Positions 6,167-8,029 of a stretch of DNA of 8,029 nucleotides are shown piece after piece (the stretch's first letter is position 1; every line of letters begins with the position of its first letter). Below the pieces are notes generated by a model, which was given only the letters and a program-made list of their open reading frames with translations, did no database searches and was not told where the DNA came from. The stretch lies in assembly GCA_030609785.1 (NCBI GenBank), contig JAUWTC010000093.1, positions 1-8,029 of the forward strand, in the 5' to 3' direction. The DNA comes from Holophagae bacterium. Lineage in GTDB: Bacteria; Acidobacteriota; Thermoanaerobaculia; Thermoanaerobaculales; Sulfomarinibacteraceae. The position numbers were made by a program, and so were the translations under genes.

Positions 6167-7039
6167 TCAAAGGTCCTCATTTTCAAGGAGAAGCGCATAG
6201 AACTCCCGACGGCCCAGACGCAGTTCCCGGGCCGCAATCCGCATTGCCTCTCGCCGTTCCCCGGCGATGTCCAAGGCGGCCAGATACGCCTCCTGCGCCT
6301 CCGCCGGCCCCGGTTGGTGGGACGAAGGCGGTTCTGAAGGCGGTGGACCAATTACCAGAACGTACTCACCCCTCGGCCTTTGGACCTCACGGCAGGCAGC
6401 CAGGTCTTTCAGAGTCCCCATCTCGGCCCGCTCGTGCTTCTTGCTCAATTCCGCCAGCAGGGTCGCGGGGCGGTCCTCTCCGAGGATTTTGGCTGCATCC
6501 AGGAGTTCGGCCCCGAGCCGATGGGGCGACAGGAAGACAACGGTAGTCGCCTGCGACATGATCGGCGCCGCGAGGCGACGACGGCGCTGACCCTGTTTCG
6601 GCGGCAGAAACCCAATCAGAACTGCCGGCAAGGGTGGTTGACCGGAAGCGGCCAGCGCGGCCGCAAAGGCCGAAGGCCCCGGAACGCTGGCGACCTGGAA
6701 CCCCGCCTCACGGACCTTGCGAACCAACTCGAATCCGGGATCCGAAAGAACCGGCGTTCCCGCATCACTGACGATCGCTGCGTCACCACCCTCCCTGAGA
6801 CACTGAAGAACCGCCGGGACCACTGCGGACTCGTTGTGTTCGTGCAGCGACCGAAGCGAGCCCGACACCTTGAGGTCAAGTCCCGCAAGGAGCCGCCGCG
6901 TTCGACGAGTATCTTCGGCAAGCACCAGGCTGACTTGCTGAAGAACCTGCCCCGCCCGCGCTGAGAAATCACCCAGCGTCCCGATGGGCGTCGCAACGAT
7001 CCACAAGGTTCCACATTCGGTGTCCACGACATCAGCCAT
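6167..7039 (-). CDS. rsmI: 16S rRNA (cytidine1402-2'-O)-methyltransferase RsmI
   Basis: SAM-dependent enzyme that 2'-O-methylates C1402 in the decoding centre of 16S rRNA; 290 residues, close to the usual 285-290. It has the tetrapyrrole-methylase fold with the full RsmI motif series: VATPIGTLGD (15-24), LAEDTRRTRRLL (40-51), LHEHNE (65-70), IVSDAGTPVLSDPG (89-102), VPGPSA (119-124), GFLPPK (143-148), LSPHRL (170-175), LAELSKKHE (195-203) and GEYVLVIGP (224-232), then a C-terminal helical part. The usual Glu in E-x-PHR is replaced by Ser171, a minor departure. The ATG at 7039 follows GGAGGG (7054-7049) and GGAG (7047-7044). A longer in-frame start at 7078 would add 13 residues before the conserved start and is less likely. 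It diverges from the SurA-like gene. Confidence 0.96.
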   Translation of the reverse strand: MADVVDTECGTLWIVATPIGTLGDFSARAGQVLQQVSLVLAEDTRRTRRLLAGLDLKVSGSLRSLHEHNESAVVPAVLQCLREGGDAAIVSDAGTPVLSDPGFELVRKVREAGFQVASVPGPSAFAAALAASGQPPLPAVLIGFLPPKQGQRRRRLAAPIMSQATTVVFLSPHRLGAELLDAAKILGEDRPATLLAELSKKHERAEMGTLKDLAACREVQRPRGEYVLVIGPPPSEPPSSHQPGPAEAQEAYLAALDIAGERREAMRIAARELRLGRREFYALLLENEDL

Positions 7040-7105
7040 TGTGCTCCACCCTCCACGGGAGTGCCAATCGTATATCATCGAAAGGCGAGAGCTTCTGGAG
7101 GTACT
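7040..7105. promoter_or_regulatory. short divergent intergenic region with shared AT-rich core
   Basis: Only 66 bases separate the divergent starts of rsmI and the SurA-like gene. Both ribosome binding sites lie here: GGAGGG/GGAG for rsmI on the minus strand and GGAGG at 7097-7101 on the plus strand. The only AT-rich stretch is CGTATATCATCG (about 7069-7080), which could supply a -10 element in either direction. No convincing -35 is visible. Any plus-strand promoter would be very compact, or would extend into rsmI. Confidence 0.3.
7097..7101 (+). promoter_or_regulatory. ribosome binding site fixing the GTG start of the SurA-like gene
   Basis: GGAGG is followed after four bases by GTG at 7106. 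The upstream in-frame ATG at 7061 has no such site and would put a hydrophilic extension before the signal peptide, so GTG is preferred. Confidence 0.75.
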
Positions 7106-7783
7106 GTGAAAACGCCCGGTCGAGTAGAAATCCTGAGGAACTGGTGGCAGTGCGCTCGGTCACTGGTGATGGCGACGGCCCTCCTGGTCACCAGCCTTGG
7201 ATGGGCTGTGGAAACGATCGACGAAGTCCTCGCGGTCGTTGACCGAAATCCAATTCTTCAATCGGACCTTGCCTTGGCGGCACTGGTCGGCATTGGCCCG
7301 TCGGCTGGATCCTCCGATACCGAGAGGGAGCACGACCCTCTCGACGCCAGGGTCCGTCTGGAACTCCAATATCTGGACCTCATCGCTTCCGGCGCCCTCC
7401 AACGTCTGGAGATCGACGTTGGCCAACAACTCGAGTCGATGACCGCCCACGGGGGCGGTGAGGTACGACTGCGAGAGGCTCTCGCGACAGACGGACTCGA
7501 GTGGGAAGATGTCGAAGCGTTGGCCCTCCGGGTAGCGGCGGTTCAGACCTGGGTCAAGCGGCATCTCCGCCCCAGGGTGACAGTCACAATCAGGGACGTA
7601 GAACAGGCCTATCGGCGGGTTATCGTCGAACCGATGCGCGACGCCGGGACGACACCCCCATCCCTGGCACACGTCAACGAGGATCTTCGGCTGTTGGTTT
7701 CAGAAGAGAAACTCAACGCCGAGATTGAACGCTGGCTGGACCAATGCCGGGATCGCCATCGCGTCACTCGCTTCGTTGAATAG
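7106..7783 (+). CDS. Secreted SurA-like periplasmic chaperone lacking a parvulin domain
   Basis: Predicted exported protein of 225 residues. The N-terminus has basic residues, then a hydrophobic stretch (about 18-33) ending LGWA|VE, a plausible signal peptidase I site after Ala34. Residues 37-56 (TIDEVLAVVDRNPILQSDLA) match the first strand and helix of the SurA N-terminal chaperone domain (typically DRIVAVVNDEPILxSEL). Helical sequence follows to about 155, then LRPRVTVTIRDVEQAYR. The end, LRLLVSEEKLNAEIERWLDQCRDRHRVTRF (about 194-223), resembles the SurA C-terminal helix that packs onto the N-terminal domain. The peptidyl-prolyl isomerase domain normally between these parts is absent. In E. 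coli SurA the N- and C-terminal parts form the chaperone core, so an outer-membrane-protein chaperone role is plausible but inferred. The start is GTG at 7106, supported by GGAGG. It appears to be a single-gene unit, and no clear intrinsic terminator follows. Confidence 0.72.
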   Translation: MKTPGRVEILRNWWQCARSLVMATALLVTSLGWAVETIDEVLAVVDRNPILQSDLALAALVGIGPSAGSSDTEREHDPLDARVRLELQYLDLIASGALQRLEIDVGQQLESMTAHGGGEVRLREALATDGLEWEDVEALALRVAAVQTWVKRHLRPRVTVTIRDVEQAYRRVIVEPMRDAGTTPPSLAHVNEDLRLLVSEEKLNAEIERWLDQCRDRHRVTRFVE

Positions 7784-7805
7784 GCTCAGCGACTTACCCT
7801 TGAAT

Positions 7806-7825
7806 TGCTTCGAAATTTCGAAGCA
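7806..7825. repeat. 20-bp perfect palindrome after the SurA-like gene
   Basis: TGCTTCGAAATTTCGAAGCA reads the same on both strands and contains two TTCGAA units. It begins 23 bases after the stop codon. In RNA it could fold as an 8-bp stem with a 4-base AAUU loop, but no T-tract follows, so it is not a standard intrinsic terminator. A protein-binding operator, a Rho-independent-like RNA end or a recombination site are all possible. Confidence 0.85.
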
Positions 7826-7896
7826 GAGACCAAACCGACGTTATACAAATCGCGGCAGTTGGAGGGTTTGCCGGTGATTGCACACCGTGGAGTATT

Positions 7897-7917
7897 CCCG
7901 AGCCCGAGCCCGAGCCC
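7897..7917. repeat. CCCGAG tandem repeat
   Basis: Three consecutive copies of CCCGAG (7897-7914) are followed by a partial copy CCC. The unit is six bases long and the array is not within a gene, so copy number could vary by slippage. Confidence 0.85.
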
Positions 7918-7933
7918 TCGATAAGAAGTCAAG

Positions 7934-7946
7934 TCCGATTATCGGA
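7934..7946. repeat. small inverted repeat
   Basis: TCCGAT and ATCGGA flank a single T, and the palindrome ATGATCAT (7946-7953) follows directly. It is short enough to be chance, but it is part of the dense repeat cluster here. Confidence 0.5.
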
Positions 7947-7964
7947 TGATCATTGATGTCTTCA

Positions 7965-7976
7965 TCGTCGTCGTCG
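7965..7976. repeat. TCG trinucleotide run
   Basis: Four consecutive TCG units lie in non-coding sequence. They form another low-complexity element in the right-end cluster. Confidence 0.7.
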
Positions 7977-7978
7977 AG

Positions 7979-7996
7979 GCTGTGGGAGCTGTGGGA
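7979..7996. repeat. 9-nt tandem duplication
   Basis: GCTGTGGGA occurs twice back to back (7979-7987 and 7988-7996). The second copy runs into the left arm of the adjacent hairpin. Confidence 0.8.
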
Positions 7997-8014
7997 AACC
8001 CGGAGGGTTTTCCA
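7992..8014. repeat. 10-bp stem hairpin at the window edge
   Basis: TGGGAAACCC (7992-8001) and GGGTTTTCCA (8005-8014) pair over ten positions with one G-T wobble around a three-base GGA loop. No T-tract follows on either strand, so terminator function is doubtful. It could be a REP-like unit or part of a mobile-element end that continues past 8029. Confidence 0.7.
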
Positions 8015-8029
8015 AGTGTCTGCTGAAAA

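Larger units (their letters stand above)
7784..8029. other. non-coding, repeat-rich region at the right edge
   Basis: I find no convincing gene in these 246 bases on either strand. The stretch nearest the SurA-like gene holds a 20-bp palindrome. From about 7897 onward come short tandem and inverted repeats: a CCCGAG triplication, a small dyad, a TCG run, a duplicated 9-mer and a strong hairpin. This texture differs from the tightly packed coding sequence to the left and may mark the edge of a repeat element or another locus beyond the window. Confidence 0.6.

Noticed and set aside
4797..6200. A 467-residue open frame on the plus strand opposite the substrate-binding lipoprotein.
   Set aside because: It has no recognisable domain, no good ribosome binding site, and a composition rich in Arg, Asp, Gly and Pro that is typical of antisense frames in high-GC DNA. 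The minus-strand gene has clear family motifs throughout.
7806..7825. The palindrome as an intrinsic terminator of the SurA-like gene.
   Set aside because: No run of T follows the stem on the plus strand, and the stem is AT-rich at its centre.
7920..7974. A short minus-strand frame starting ATG within the TCG run.
   Set aside because: It stops after eight codons and has no ribosome binding site.
7897..7996. The repeat cluster as a CRISPR array.
   Set aside because: The repeats are 3-9 bases long, directly adjacent or unrelated to each other, and lack regularly sized spacers.

Overview
The window comes from a high-GC (roughly 60%) diderm (Gram-negative type) bacterium. The evidence is a lipoprotein-carrying periplasm, a SurA-like periplasmic chaperone, Wzm/Wzt-type polysaccharide export, a LolC/E-type permease and a GspG-like pilin behind a canonical sigma-54 promoter. 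The pilin, with its RGRQKRTMSDMRTI segment and its C-terminal CDIV...FIQYPEG ending, reminds me of pilins in Acidobacteriota. That placement is a tentative impression and no search was run.

Layout, right to left on the minus strand: (1) rsmI (6167-7039), the 16S rRNA C1402 ribose methyltransferase; (2) a Leu/Ile/Val-type substrate-binding lipoprotein (4839-6017); (3) a Wzm/TagG-type ABC-2 permease (4005-4805), overlapping by 4 nt with (4) its Wzt/TagH-type ATPase (2770-4008), which carries an extra C-terminal Wzt-type domain; (5) a single-gene pilin unit (2191-2646) with a sigma-54 promoter, an almost ideal Shine-Dalgarno and a UUCG-loop terminator; (6) a LolC/E-FtsX-like permease (925-2115), apparently without a ribosome binding site; and (7) a GT87/DUF2029-like membrane protein (1-924). 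The last starts on the base after the permease stop codon and runs off the left edge. On the plus strand, divergent from rsmI, is (8) a secreted SurA-like protein without a parvulin domain (7106-7783). The rightmost 246 bp (7784-8029) are non-coding. They hold a 20-bp perfect palindrome, a CCCGAG tandem, a TCG run, a 9-nt tandem duplication and a strong hairpin.

Most of the genes serve the cell envelope: surface glycan export (Wzm/Wzt), possible glycan or lipid-linked sugar work (GT87-like), a pilus or secretion filament subunit, a lipoprotein-trafficking-like permease and a periplasmic chaperone. The pilin is insulated as its own regulated unit, so the minus-strand series is not one operon. 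I see no phage, CRISPR, toxin-antitoxin or defence system. I cannot point to a clearly new multi-gene system. The best leads are the sigma-54 pilin cassette with a possible activator dyad, the PPIase-less SurA-like chaperone, the unusual pairing of a LivK-type lipoprotein with an exporter, the orphan FtsX permease coupled to a GT-C-like protein, and the repeat-rich right end.
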